From the NCBI RefSeq assembly GCF_036898095.1, contig NC_090736.1:15252256-15316255 (forward strand): a stretch of DNA of 64,000 bases, read 5' to 3'. Below are positions 23,647 to 33,966 of this stretch, piece after piece. This stretch comes from Palaemon carinicauda. Lineage: Eukaryota; Arthropoda; Malacostraca; Decapoda; Palaemonidae. Below the pieces are notes generated by a model. The model was not told where the DNA came from. It saw only the letters and a list, made by a program, of their open reading frames with translations, and ran no database searches. The position numbers and the translations under genes are program-made. Positions within the stretch are counted from its first letter, which is position 1, and each line of letters starts with the position of its first letter.

Positions 23647-25266
23647 GTGTGCGTGAAGTTGACTTCTGCGACCATGCACACCTGCCCTGGACTCTCCGGC
23701 CGCCCTTGTGGAACATACATGTCGGAGGTCGAGACTAATCCTCACGCCCTTTGTCCTTCTTGCAGAGGTCAACGGTGTGATAGTGTTAACAAGTGTAGTG
23801 AGTGTAGGGAATGGTCTTCCTCCCAGTGGGAGAGGTTTTCTCAACGGCAAAAGAACAAGTCCAAGCGGTATATTCCTCCTTCAAAGGTTGCTTTGAAGGG
23901 AGAAAAACCCAAGGCCTCTTCTTCCGTCGCCCAGCCCTCCTCCGAAGCTCCTACTCGGTCGGTGTCCTATGAGAGACCGTTGAGTAGTAGCGTAGACCAT
24001 GTTATTATCGACCAACCCCGGGTTTCGAGAGGTGATGTTGCTTCCCCTAGCGAAGCAGCCCCACCTCTCCCCCTGGGTGAAGCATTGTCACTAATTTCCC
24101 TGTTTCAGATTTGGTCTTACTTGGGGCTCACGGGTTTGCCCTCCAAGGAAGCCCTTTTGAAGTTCATCCGCATGGGTGCTTCTGTTAAGCAGTCATCGTC
24201 GCCATCATAGGTAGATCTCCTGACTCTTGTCGACGTTGTGATGTCAGAGGTGTCTCATGCAGCATCACCCATCTCCTCTGCCACTCCAAACTCTACAACT
24301 GTAGCTGCCGATTCAGTTTCCCCCGTTTCGGACCATCCTCCGAGATGGAAACTAAGTTCATCATCGGTCTCTCCTGCTAGTGTTTCTCTCCTTGGGGGGA
24401 GTTCACTTACTGAGACTCCTCTTCGGAGGACTGCTGACGGTCAGCTTGCTGACCCAATGGCCCCCAGAGGGCGCATCCGTCGGAAGGCCCGCCTTCCTCT
24501 TCGCCTTAAAGGTCTCCCTTCACCTGCGGTGAAGAGGCGCCTCTTTGATACAACGTCAATATTGCAGTCCCCAGCAGAGGAACCTCTAGACCTTCATTCA
24601 TCCATCACTGCACTTGCAACCAGTCTTGTGACTTCGGTCCTGAACTTCTCTGCAGATCATTCACGATCTCCTTCAGTGGATGGTCGTCCTTTTAAAGGAC
24701 ACGTCGACCATCCATCCAACAGACCTGCCGACCTTCCATCGCCGTTCCTGTCGCCTGTTGAGCCTAATATAGCTCCTCCAAAGTGCGCAACTGTGCGCCA
24801 TCACTCTCGTTCTGCGCAGCTCTGGTTCCGTGCCTTAATCAGAGCCGTAACTCAGGCTTTCAAGCCTGTCTTGTCTGATCGCTCATCAGAGCGACCTATA
24901 GCTCTAGACCTAAGGCACGGAACCATGGCTTCCTCTACCCCTTTGAAGAGGAAAAGAGGAGTTTCTGACACGGTCACTTCCCCGAGAGCGAAGCTGACTC
25001 CATGCAGACCATCGAGGCAAGTTCCTCCTGTTTCTCAGAGAGACTCTCCATCCCTGTCGGACGAAGATGCCCCGTCACCTAGGGAACCACGCGAAGAGAG
25101 AGACTCTCCCATCGCACCAATGGAGGAAATCTCTCTTCACGCCGAGAGTTTCCCTCAATCTGAGAACAGAAGGGACATGCCATACAGATCGTTTGATGTT
25201 GGAGTCTTACCTCCTTCCCCGGAAGGAATCCAAAGACTCCAAGACTCTGCCGAAGTCCTTCACTAG
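23647..25266 (+). pseudogene. Gag-like ORF1, N-terminal and middle part, DIRS copy 1
   Basis: The frame is continuous from 23647 to 25266 except for one in-frame TAG at 24208-24210. In the 52-kb copy the aligned residue is Glu (SSPSEVDPLTLVD), so a GAG-to-TAG nonsense change is likely. The N-terminus has a cysteine-rich putative zinc module (CPGLSGRPCG, CPSCRGQRC, CSECREW; residues about 12-60), then a Ser/Pro-rich region. Downstream parts (KRRLF, RAVTQAF, TPLKRKRGVSD) are shared with the 56-kb copy. DIRS ORF1 is thought to be a nucleocapsid-like protein; the exact role is inferred. Confidence 0.75.
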
Positions 25267-25815
25267 GGCTAGAATGGAGCCAGCCAGCCACTTAGGGAAT
25301 GTCTGCGACTCACCCCAAGAAGAGCCTTTGGGGACAGAAGGAGACTTTGCTGCAAGTCCTACAGCAGGAGAAGACCAGCAAGAATCAGAAAATGCATTCT
25401 GGCAGGTTCTGATTCTAATGAGGGTTCTCAATGGGCTTTCCGACCCAGAGATCTCCCTCGAGAGGGCAAGGACACGGTCCTAGACCACATCTTTGGTACT
25501 CAGAAACCCTCAAAGACCAGTGCAACCCTGCCCTGGTCCCAAGGGGTGAAGAGTACCAGGGACAAGATCTCCCAGCAGCTCTCTGAGTTTGCCTCCTCCA
25601 ACTGTGCCGGTACCAGAACAAGCTCCTCCCACCTCCTCGCGTACAGCTAGAGGAGGTACAGTACTTCTAGATCCTGGAGGAGCCCAGTTCAGCTCTTCCT
25701 CTTCACCACTCTGGAAGAGCTAACCAGGGGAATCCCTCTTGAGAGACTCTCCAACCGACAGGTCTCGTTCTCAGCAACCGAGATCCTTAATCAGGAGAAG
25801 GTCACAAAGTACGGT

Positions 25816-26307
25816 ATGCAAGCTACTTTGTGGCTGGACATCTGGGTAGGGACCTTAGGTATCCTGATACGATCCGAGGATTTTTCCAAGGAACGTACCA
25901 GGAAAGCTATGGAAACCTTCCTACTCTCAGGTACCTGCACGATCAAGTTTCTTGCCCACCAAGTCTCGAACTTGTGGGCAAGTACCATCTTGAAGCGTCG
26001 AGATGCAGTAGCTGAGAGGTTCCACCAGAAGGTCCCTAGCGTCGAGATCAACAGGCTCAGACATTCCTTCATAGAGGGGTCCCATCTGTTTCATCCTAAG
26101 GTTGTGGAACATGCTGCTGAGAGGCGGAGGAAGTCTCATCAAGACTCCCTCCTCCATAGGGCTTTAACATCTAAGCCCTATAAACCTCCAGCACCACAGC
26201 AGTCCCATCCAACCAAGACCACAACGACGACAAGAAGAGCAGCGAAGCCAACGGTGTTTAAGCCCCTTCTTGTCAAAGACAGGAAAGGCAAAAAGTCCTC
26301 CTGGTGA
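25816..26307 (+). pseudogene. Gag-like ORF1, C-terminal part, DIRS copy 1
   Basis: This segment encodes TLGILIRSEDFSKER, AMETFLLSGTCTIKFLAHQV, SNLWASTILKRRDAV and a basic tail ending KDRKGKKSSW. It is closely matched by 56354-55758 in the 52-kb copy. It is separated from the upstream Gag part by frame breaks between 25266 and 25816. A compact helical domain followed by a Lys/Arg tail is consistent with a nucleic-acid-binding capsid-like protein, but no known capsid fold was identified. Confidence 0.7.
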
Positions 26308-26403
26308 GGGAAAACTCCTAGAGGGAGCAGCCGAGGTTGCAAAAACTAGGATAGGCAGTCCCCCTGCATTTCCACCACGAGGGGGGGGGATGCCTAAAAA
26401 GTT

Positions 26404-27210
26404 GTGCAAACAGGTGGAAGCAACTCCTGGGCCGATTCCTGGACAATCTTCGTGATCAATCTAGGATATCGCGTCCCATTCATAACATCTTTACCTCCCC
26501 TGACGACGAATCCAGTGTCATTGAACTCCCTTGCCATGGGATCGGCAAGGGGGCAAGCCCTTCGGGCAGAAGTCCAGACCCAGATCTCCCAAGAGGTCCT
26601 CGACGGATCCACAGGCTTCTTCAGTCGACTTTTTCTTGTAAAGAAGGTGTCTGGAGGCTGGAGACCAGTCATCGACCTCTCAGCTCTGAACAAGTTTGTC
26701 AAACAAACTCTGTTCAGCATGGAGACAATAGACACGGTCAGATTAGCAGTAAGATCGCAAGACTTCATGTGCACACTGGACCTAAAGGATGCGTACTTCC
26801 AGATCCCAGTCTATCCGTCTTCAAAAAAGTGCTTAAGATTCAGCCTAGACAACAGAATATACCAGTTCAAGGTGCTGTGCTTCAGCCTTTCCACAGCACC
26901 ACAAGTCTTTACCAGAGTGTTCACTCTAGTATCATCTTGGGCACACAGGATTGGCATCCGTCTCCTCCGTTATCTGGATGACTGGTTAATCCTATTAGAC
27001 TCGTTGTCAACCCTTCTTCAACACCGAGACAAACTTCTGAGACTTTGCCAAGATCTAGGGATCATGATAAATCTCGAGAAGTCTTCCCTCCTTCCCACTC
27101 AAAGACTGGTGTACTTAGGCATGATTATAGACACCACTCTCCACAAAGCCTTCCCATCAGACGACAGGATAGCAAGGTTGAGGAAGGTCGCAAGACCTTT
27201 TCTCAGATGA
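26404..27210 (+). pseudogene. Reverse transcriptase, DIRS copy 1 (frame ends early)
   Basis: The RT fingers-palm is well preserved: FFSRLFLVKK, GGWRPVIDLSALNKF, FMCTLDLKDAYFQIP (motif A), LCFSLSTAPQVFTR (motif B) and RYLDDWLIL with the catalytic YLDD at residues 190-193, then LGIMINLEKSSLLP and VYLGM. The frame stops at 27210 where the RT-RNase H connection would continue. RNase H resumes in other frames from 27374. All RT catalytic aspartates are present, so loss of function here is by frame disruption, not active-site change. Confidence 0.88.
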
Positions 27211-27373
27211 GAAGAACTTCCAGCCCAATCGTGGTTACGTCTCCTCGGTCACCTTTCATCGCTGGCCCGTCTAGTTCCCAATGATCGCTGGTCGCGTCAG
27301 GATGAAATCCCTCCAGTGACGACTCCAGTCCCGGTGAAATCAAGCACACGACTCCCGAGACGTCCAGATCCCC

Positions 27374-28146
27374 ATGGGACCTGCGGAACTGACAGACCTT
27401 CAGTGGTGGGTGACACACGAGACTCTACGAAAGGGTGTGGACCTTCTCGTCCTCCCCCTGGATTTGATGCTGTTCTCAGACTCTTCAAAAAAAGGGTGGG
27501 GGGGCCCACATGCTGCACCACACGATCTCAGGCCTCTGGTCAGAGTCAGAAAAGTACCTCTACATAAATCTCCCAGAGATGAAGGCCGTCTTTTTGGCCC
27601 TTCAACAGTTCCACCAATTCCTGGCAAGCCACTCAGTGGTGGTGATTAGCGACAACACCACAGCAGTGGCCTACATCAACAAACAAGGAGGTACTTTTTC
27701 GCAGCAACTATCCCATCTAGCAGTAGAGATACTGAGATGGGCCGAAATCTACTCGATACCACTATCGGCACGCTTCATTCCGGGCAAAAGGAATGTGCTC
27801 GCCAACAACATGAGCAGAGCATCTGATAGTGAATACAGAGTGGTCTTTGGATCATCTAGTAGCCAACAAAGTCCTGACTTTGTGGGGTTCTCCGACTGTG
27901 GACCTCTTCACAACGGCCCTGAACTTCAGGCTCCCCCTGTGCTGTTCCCCAGTCCCAGACCCCAAAGCTCTCTGGCAAGATGCTTTCCAACAACGGTGGG
28001 ACAACATAGACGTTTATGCCTTTCCCCCGTTCTGTCTGATGAGGAGGGTACTCAACAAGACCAGAACATCGGTCAATCTTTCAATGACCCTTATAGCTCC
28101 GCTATGGCATCACGCAGAATGGTTTCCGGACCTTCTGCAACTCTGA
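27374..28146 (+). pseudogene. RNase H and downstream domain, DIRS copy 1
   Basis: Frames switch near 27510 and 27829. Readable blocks are LMLFSDSSKKGWGG (first RNase H Asp), PEMKAVFLALQQFHQFL (Glu), VVISDNTTAVAYINKQGG (Asp) and FIPGKRNVLANNMSRAS. Then, in another frame, LWGSPTVDLFTTALNFRLP, VPDPKALWQDAFQQRW and VYAFPPF. The last block occupies the position where DIRS polyproteins carry a methyltransferase-like region; I give that only as family context. Confidence 0.78.
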
Positions 28147-29162
28147 ACGGAGCCTCCGAGAGAACTCCCTCCACGACACAATCTACTCAAACAACCACAT
28201 GCCAACATCTTCCACAAAGCCGTAACTTTGCTACGACTTCACACCTGGAGACTATCCAGCATCTCCTCTCTGAGAGAGGATTTTTGCAACAAGTTGCAAT
28301 CAGGATGTCTGGACACCTGCAAAAATCATCAGCAGCAGTCTACCATGCAAAGTGGTAAGTCTTCTGTGGTTGGTGTTATGAAGGGGTATCTCTCCACTCG
28401 ATGCCACTATTCCAGCAATAGCGGAGTTCCTCGTGTATTTGCGTGAAGAAATGCGCCTTTCAGTCTCGGCAGTGAAAGGCTATCGCTCAGCCTTAAGCCT
28501 CACGTTCAGACTGAAAGGAATGGACATTTCTTCATCGCTAGAACTTTCTGTACATACGGAGTTATGAACTTAACTGCACCCAGTCAGAAGTGAGACCTCC
28601 CCCATGGAACGTGGTTCGAGTTCTCAGGTCTCTTAAGAGACCTCTCTATGAACCATTACGCCTGGCAACAGATCGCCACCCAACCTGGAAGACGGTGTTC
28701 CTACTAGCTTTGGCCTCGGCCAAGCGAGTCTGTGAACTTCATGGTCTCTCATACGACAACACCCATGCAAGGGGATGGGGAGAGGTAACGTTCAGCTTTG
28801 TCCATGAGTTTATTTCTAAGACTCAGAACCCGGCAGTAGTGGATCCTCGATTTGACTCCTCCCGGATTTTTAGTCTCCGTACTGTAACAGATGACCCAGA
28901 CCATCTCTTACCATGCCCAGTAAGGATTTTGAGGCTGTACCTCAAGAGAACAGCCGCAGCCCGTCCTCGTGTGCCAGCACTATTCGTCAGCACAGGAAGG
29001 ACCAAGAAGGGGTTCACCAAGAACACCATCTCAGCTTGGATTCGCAGGGTCATTGACCATGCACTGAATCCAGACCCTCCTCCGTCACGTTGCCCCAGAG
29101 CTCATTATGTCTGGGGCATAGCTACGTCCCTGGTTTTAGTCTGCATGAATGAAAAGGTTTGA
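28100..29162 (+). pseudogene. Tyrosine recombinase, DIRS copy 1, catalytically dead
   Basis: The N-terminal part, from MASRRMVS near 28105, runs to a stop at 28358. After a frame change the core resumes at 28590 and ends at 29162. ASAKRVCELHGL retains the first catalytic Arg. The HxxR box reads AHYVWG, so the second Arg is Trp (the 48-kb copy has AHDVRG). Directly after IATSL the sequence jumps to unrelated residues and stops, so the segment bearing the catalytic Tyr, present in the 48-kb copy, is deleted. The recombinase is therefore doubly inactivated. Confidence 0.82.
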
Positions 29163-29574
29163 CTGGCCCTTATTCTTTTCTTCATTCTCCCCTCTCTTGG
29201 GGAAAGCAGCATCCTAGGTTCTCTGCATAGCTGACCTCAAACCACTGCAGGTAAACCATGCTCCCTTGTGTACCTAGTATTAAGATTAATACTGTTGCGT
29301 CCCCATACCCTGACGAGGTGGTATTGGGAAAGTCCTAATGCACAGTTTTCCATCTAAAGAACTCGGAATAACTTTTTAGGACTAGTCACTTTTCTACATA
29401 CCTTACACACAGCTTGCGTAGGCCACGAACCTTGCGTAGCAAGGTTTTAGCAAGCCGCAGGGACTCCTTATTCCTTGAGTGCTAATACACTCAGATAAAG
29501 ACCCCCCGGGTAAAGCCAAAAAGCCAGATTGGCTGGGACATCCTCCCTTCCTAATGGGTGAGTCACCCCTATTA
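29163..29574 (+). other. 3' noncoding region, DIRS copy 1
   Basis: About 410 bp between the recombinase frame and the complementary region. It includes TCATTCTCCCCTCTCTTGGG, CCATACCCTGACGAGGTGGT and AGCAAGGTTTTAGCAAGCC. The same blocks occur inverted at 47530-47930 and 52420-52850, and degenerate at 10375-10760. Confidence 0.7.
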
Positions 29575-29935
29575 AATAGCATTGTTTGTATTCCAGTTAT
29601 GGAACAAATGACAAATTCGTAGATAATTTGTATTTTATCTAACTATACAAACGTTAGCTATTTAACCAAACTTGCCCGCCAGCCCTATCCCCTTGAAGTC
29701 CTTCCTCCAAGGAAAGTGAGCTCAATCACAGGTGTGTGAGGGGGAGCGGTAGCAAGCTACCCTCCCTACCCCCCGCTAACTAGCAGTGTGAGTAGTTAAC
29801 CCTCGTTAAAAAATTAATGGCTCGTCATTTCAACTAAGCCGAAAGTAATAATCCTATTAAATAGCCAAGGTTTGTATAGTTAGGAAATATACAAACTATC
29901 TACGAATTTGTCATCTTTATTTGATATCTTTTAAG
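29575..29935 (+). repeat. Internal complementary region and right terminal repeat, DIRS copy 1
   Basis: 29575-29608 reads the reverse complement of the outer left edge (TTGTATTCCAGTTATGGAAC), immediately followed by AAATGACAAATTCGTAGATA, the reverse complement of the outer right edge. This joined order is the signature of a DIRS internal complementary region. The right terminal repeat follows and ends TACGAATTTGTCAT at 29935. Confidence 0.85.
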
Positions 29936-30727
29936 TTTTTATAAACAAAAGTTAAATTATTATGCCTGTGAAAACATAAAGATAAAGAGCAAAATTACAA
30001 GGACAAGTACACTTCTTTATCTGAAATTTCGCAACATATCAATACTGTTCCTTTTCCAATCTTAATTTATATAGTTTTGTTCTTTTTTACTCTGGATTTA
30101 GTTATTTCAGAAGATTTATATTATTATTAATGTTAGTTTGCATCTCAAGTTGTTCTTTTTCCTCCACAGGGTAAATTTTGTCAATACTAGAAAAGGTTAT
30201 GCTCAGATGTCATCAACAGAATCTGGAATGTGTTTTCACTGCATAGAAGAGGACGAAAACCCAACGATTATGATACTTTTTAGATAAACAGCTCATTGCC
30301 CTGAAAAGATTTTTCAAGTGTTTTGAATCTGATATTTACATGTGAAAGACAGAAAACTTAATGCATATGATGCATTATTTATGCAGTTAACTGTTTCAAC
30401 TTTAAAAGATGTTTTTGGGCTTAGATGAATATGACCGTGAATGTTAAAATGGACGGGCCAAGCAACTACTGTAGCTGCCTATGATATCCTTTTTACGGAA
30501 AATGTTTGCTGCGCTCAGCTGGAATGCACAGCCACTGGAACTACATTGCTCATAAGGAAGTGACTGAAAGCAAGCTGCCAAGCTGCTTATGATACCATCC
30601 CTTTGTATTTACAATCAGTTCTATCTCTTCTAAAGAAGCTAATGGGCGTGTTGGACTCAGGTAAATGTGACATCTCACTGGAACCAGATTATTTGCATGG
30701 ATTAGAAAAAAAAGAAAATTTGTTGCA
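29936..30727 (+). repeat. Unit B of the tandem duplication, right part
   Basis: The continuation of 22990-23396 after the DIRS. It contains the acceptor-like CCTCCACAG/GG at 30169 followed by a phase-0 G-K-F-C-Q-Y and stop (unit A: G-Q-F-C-L-N...). It then shows strong eye-level identity to 22234-22790 (CAGAAAACTTA, CTGGAACTACATTGCTCAT, TTATTTGCATGGAT). It ends where a LINE tail is inserted. Confidence 0.6.
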
Positions 30728-31477
30728 TTTTATTATTATTATTATTATTATTACTAGGTAAGCTAAAACCCTAGTTGGAAAAGCAAGATGCTATAAGCCC
30801 AAGGGTTCCAACTGTGAAAAATAGCCCAATGAGGAAAGGAAATAAATAAAGTACAAGAGAAGTAATACACAATTATAATAACATATTTTAAGAACAGTAA
30901 CAACATTAAACTATATCTTTCATACATAAACTATAAAGAGAGTCTTTTGAAGTTCAATTGATTCAACTGTCTGATTAGGAAGATAAGATGATTGCAAAAC
31001 TTGGTCACAACTAGAATAAACTTGTAGAATAGTGTGGAGTACTGAGCCTCATGATGGAGAAAGCATGACTATTAGAATTAACTGCATACCTAGTATTATG
31101 AACAGGATGGAGTACCATCCTTTGCAATTATATCTTTCCGGACAGTAGTCCGGGAAGATATGGTTGCAAGGGATGGTCAGGATTATGAAAAACGTAATGC
31201 AACATGCATAATGAACTAACTGCAATGGTGCCAGAGATTAATATCTAGATCAGGAATAAGCAATTTAAGAGGCTGTAATTTCCTGTCTAAAAAATTAAGA
31301 TTAGAATCTGCAGCTGAAGATCAGACAGAAGAATAATACTTGAAACAAGGCAGAATGAAAGAATTGAAACACTTCTTCAAAATAGCTTGATCAATGAAAA
31401 TCTTGAGACTTTCTCAATAAGCCAATTGTTTATGTAATTGAAGAGACAAACACAATGTGACTCATAAGTAAATTTGC
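30728..31477 (-). pseudogene. CR1/L2-like LINE 3' fragment with (ATT)n
   Basis: It starts at the (ATT)n end, then the reverse complement of the family tail (ACTAGGTAAGCTAAAACCCT, TAGTTGGAAAAGCAAGATGC, TATAAGCCCAAGG). Upstream on the minus strand a decayed ORF2 C-terminal region can be followed to about 31270, and it resembles 46000-46290. The copy is cut by the assembly gap at 31478. Confidence 0.65.
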
Positions 31478-31500
31478 NNNNNNNNNNNNNNNNNNNNNNN
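31478..31500. other. Assembly gap (23 N)
   Basis: Undetermined bases directly before a (CT)n-rich satellite; the true gap size is unknown. Confidence 0.99.
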
Positions 31501-31520
31501 AACAAAAATCTTTGTTTCCT

Positions 31521-31543
31521 TATATCTATGTCCGACAGTAGGT

Positions 31544-31611
<68 letters not shown>

Positions 31612-31675
31612 ACACATATATTAAATACAACACACAAATGTATACTAAGCCTATATCTATGTCCGACAGTAGGCT

Positions 31676-31750
<75 letters not shown>

Positions 31751-31789
31751 TTGTACACAAATTAAATACAACACACAATAAATGTATAC
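31521..31789. repeat. CT-rich satellite, left part
   Basis: Composite units: a (CT)n block of about 60-66 bp plus a spacer of about 75-80 bp containing TTGTACACAAATTAAATACA, ATAAATGTA.ACTAAGC and ATCTATGTCCGACAGTAGG. Two CT blocks are present (31549-31608 and 31681-31746). The same unit resumes at 43123, on the other side of the LINE. Confidence 0.92.
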
Positions 31790-31955
31790 AAGATATATCG
31801 TCTTGTTTCGTACGGGTGTGGACGTGTGTTTCAGTGCTCTGTATCGAATCTGGCTTTAAACGGAATCATTGTGTATCTCGTTGTTTGTACTATGAAAAAT
31901 CTCTTTGTGGGTGTTTGCTAGTGTTGATATTAGTGAAATATAGTGCTAAAAATCA

Positions 31956-33299
31956 GTGGTTTCCTTGTATGTGAGGTCTGTAGTGAAAGGCCTGACCCAG
32001 CATTTTTGCGTTGGGGTGGGGCTACTTGAAAAGTTCATTGAAAAATTATTCAATATGTCTTTCCTTAGAAAACGAAAAGGAAGACGTAATCCCGTGAATG
32101 ATCTCGGTCTATTTATGACTGAAATTGACGAGGTACTCACAGGAAGGGAGGAAAGTATAATGGCAGCAGCTTATGAAGAATGTGATGACGGAGGCAATCG
32201 TGGCATGTGTGGGCACTGTGAGTCCTATGTCGATAATGGGATGCAATGCGATCAATGCCGAAGATGGTACCATGATGAAGTAGCTTGCTCTAATTTAAAG
32301 GATGGTTCAAGTACTCTTTTAAAAAGCAGGAACATCATTTATAACTGTCCAAAATGTGTTGAGTCTGCATGTGTTGATGACATAACGAGACTAAGCATCA
32401 TCATAGAAGAGATGAAGGTAAATGTACAACAACAGATGTCTGGTTTTATGGATATGATAACTGCTCAATACATGGATATGCGTCAAGAAATTGTCGAGCT
32501 GAAAGAGAAACTTATGGAATACGAAAAAGAGAATGTGACCAAGACTACATATGCAAGTAAGTTGAAATCAAGAAACACTTTGGTTATAAAATCTACGGAG
32601 GAAAATAAGAAGGCTTCAGATATCAAGAAAACTATCATGAAGAAGATAACCACGAATGTCGAACAGGTCAAAACCTCTAAACAAGGCCACTTGGTAGTTA
32701 ATTTTGCGGATAAAACTGGGTTAGAAAAGGCTAAAAATGACTTAGAAGAGGTCAAGAATGACATTAAGGTAGAAGTAGATAAAAAGGATCTACTTAAACC
32801 GAAGATCAAGGTCTGCAACATTGATGAAAATGAAGATGATATAATTGCCAGTATAATGGAGAAGAATGAATGGTTGAATGATATATGTGAAAATGAAGAA
32901 GACTTTAAATTGATCAGGAAGTTTAAATCAAGACAAAGCGGTAAATTACACGTCATTATAAAGTGTAGTCCAACTATCAGGAAAGTCTTCCGTAAAAGAG
33001 ATGATAGAGTATATACCACGCTTGGAGGATGCTGTAAAATCTATGATTCCTACAATGTATTTCAGTGTTATAAATGCCAAGAATTTGGTCATACTGCTGA
33101 AAATTGTAGCAAGACTCAGGTATGTGCCAAGTGTAGCCAGGATCACCGAACCACGGATTGTAATGTAAATACGTTAAAGTGTCATAACTGCACAATGAGG
33201 AATTACAATGATACGAATCATAGGACATATGATGATAACTGTAAGGTATACAAGGAGGAGCTTACCAGGATAAAAAATAGAACCGATCATGGAGTCTAG
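31956..33299 (+). CDS. LINE ORF1: PHD finger, coiled coil and zinc knuckles
   Basis: An uninterrupted 447-codon frame. Residues about 85-134 form a Cys/His-rich PHD-like finger (CGHCESYV, CDQCRRWYHDEVAC, NCPKC). A helical, probably coiled-coil region follows (about 150-200, with VELKEKLMEYEKE). Then comes a central domain of about 150 residues that could be an RRM-like fold. Residues about 371-412 are zinc knuckles (CYKCQEFGHTAENC, CAKCSQDHRTTDC, CHNC). The start may be the ATG at 31956 or the one at about 32055 (MSFLRKRKGRR). ORF1 proteins bind element RNA and act as chaperones. The PHD plus CCHC combination is known in some CR1, L2 and Jockey relatives. The stop overlaps the ORF2 start by 11 bases. 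Confidence 0.85.
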   Translation: MVSLYVRSVVKGLTQHFCVGVGLLEKFIEKLFNMSFLRKRKGRRNPVNDLGLFMTEIDEVLTGREESIMAAAYEECDDGGNRGMCGHCESYVDNGMQCDQCRRWYHDEVACSNLKDGSSTLLKSRNIIYNCPKCVESACVDDITRLSIIIEEMKVNVQQQMSGFMDMITAQYMDMRQEIVELKEKLMEYEKENVTKTTYASKLKSRNTLVIKSTEENKKASDIKKTIMKKITTNVEQVKTSKQGHLVVNFADKTGLEKAKNDLEEVKNDIKVEVDKKDLLKPKIKVCNIDENEDDIIASIMEKNEWLNDICENEEDFKLIRKFKSRQSGKLHVIIKCSPTIRKVFRKRDDRVYTTLGGCCKIYDSYNVFQCYKCQEFGHTAENCSKTQVCAKCSQDHRTTDCNVNTLKCHNCTMRNYNDTNHRTYDDNCKVYKEELTRIKNRTDHGV

Positions 33300-33966
33300 C
33301 CCATTGGTTAAGTGTGGTCTGATAAATATTCAATCGGTGGGGAATAAAACCTTAGAGATTAGAAATCTTATTAACGAAATGGAATTAGATTTATGCTTAT
33401 TAACGGAAACTTGGTTGCAGGGAAATATTAGTGATAACTCAAAGATTCAGGAGATGACGCCGTGTACTCATGATTTCTATCACGTACCAAGAAAGGACAA
33501 AACTGGAGGAGGAGTGGGTGTCTTTGTGTCGAAAACTTTCTCTAGGGTTTCTATCATGAATGAAATGGTATTTGAAACGTTTGAATATATCTGTTTAAAA
33601 CTGACAAGAAACAATAAGGTATTGAATATAATATCATTATATAGACCACCAGCGAGTAATATGACTAAATTCATTGAAGAATTTAGTATTCTTGTGGGTG
33701 TGGTGGACGATATTAAAAATACATTAATTGGTGGAGACTTCAACTGTTGGGTAGATGATGAAAATGATAATAAGGCTAAAGAACTCAAGGAAGTATTTGA
33801 GATGTTTAATTTAATAAACAGTGTTTTGGTATCAACGTCAGTAGGTGGTCATACACTCGACTTGGTCATATGTGGAAAAGACTCAGACCTAATAAAAAAC
33901 CTTGAAGTGGAACCAGACTTTGAGATCTCAAAACACATAAACTCATCACCTTTAATGTTAATATAA
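33289..33966 (+). pseudogene. LINE ORF2 N-terminus: APE-type endonuclease, frameshifted
   Basis: Apurinic-type endonuclease motifs appear in order: LINIQSVGNK (Asn13), CLLTETWL (Glu40), GGGVGVFVS, SLYRPPAS, GGDFNCW (Asp150 and Asn152) and GHTLDLVI. The last catalytic SDH box should come next, but the frame shifts near 33930 and the 33289 frame stops at 33966. The other frame continues KLITFNVNINCTRVLKKW without a stop. One indel therefore separates endonuclease from the linker. The start codon overlaps the ORF1 stop (ATGGAGTCTAG), suggesting coupled translation in the parent element. Confidence 0.85.

Larger units (their letters stand above)
23397..29935 (+). mobile_element. DIRS retrotransposon, family A copy 1
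   Basis: A 6.5-kb element with the complete DIRS layout on the plus strand: left inverted terminal repeat (about 23397-23575), Gag-like frame, RT, RNase H with downstream domain, tyrosine recombinase, internal complementary region near 29575-29640, and right terminal repeat to 29935. The ORFs carry stops, frameshifts and a deletion in the recombinase, so it is no longer autonomous. DIRS elements replicate through a circular DNA that integrates by tyrosine recombinase, and no target-site duplication is seen. It interrupts unit B of a host tandem duplication. Confidence 0.9.

Noticed and set aside
23397..29935. Host phage-type integrase or defence island
   Set aside because: The tyrosine recombinase is accompanied by RT, RNase H and DIRS terminal structures, so it belongs to a retrotransposon.
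31521..31789. CRISPR-like array of repeats and spacers
   Set aside because: Repeats alternate with CT microsatellite, spacers are identical, and the context is eukaryotic; it is a composite satellite.
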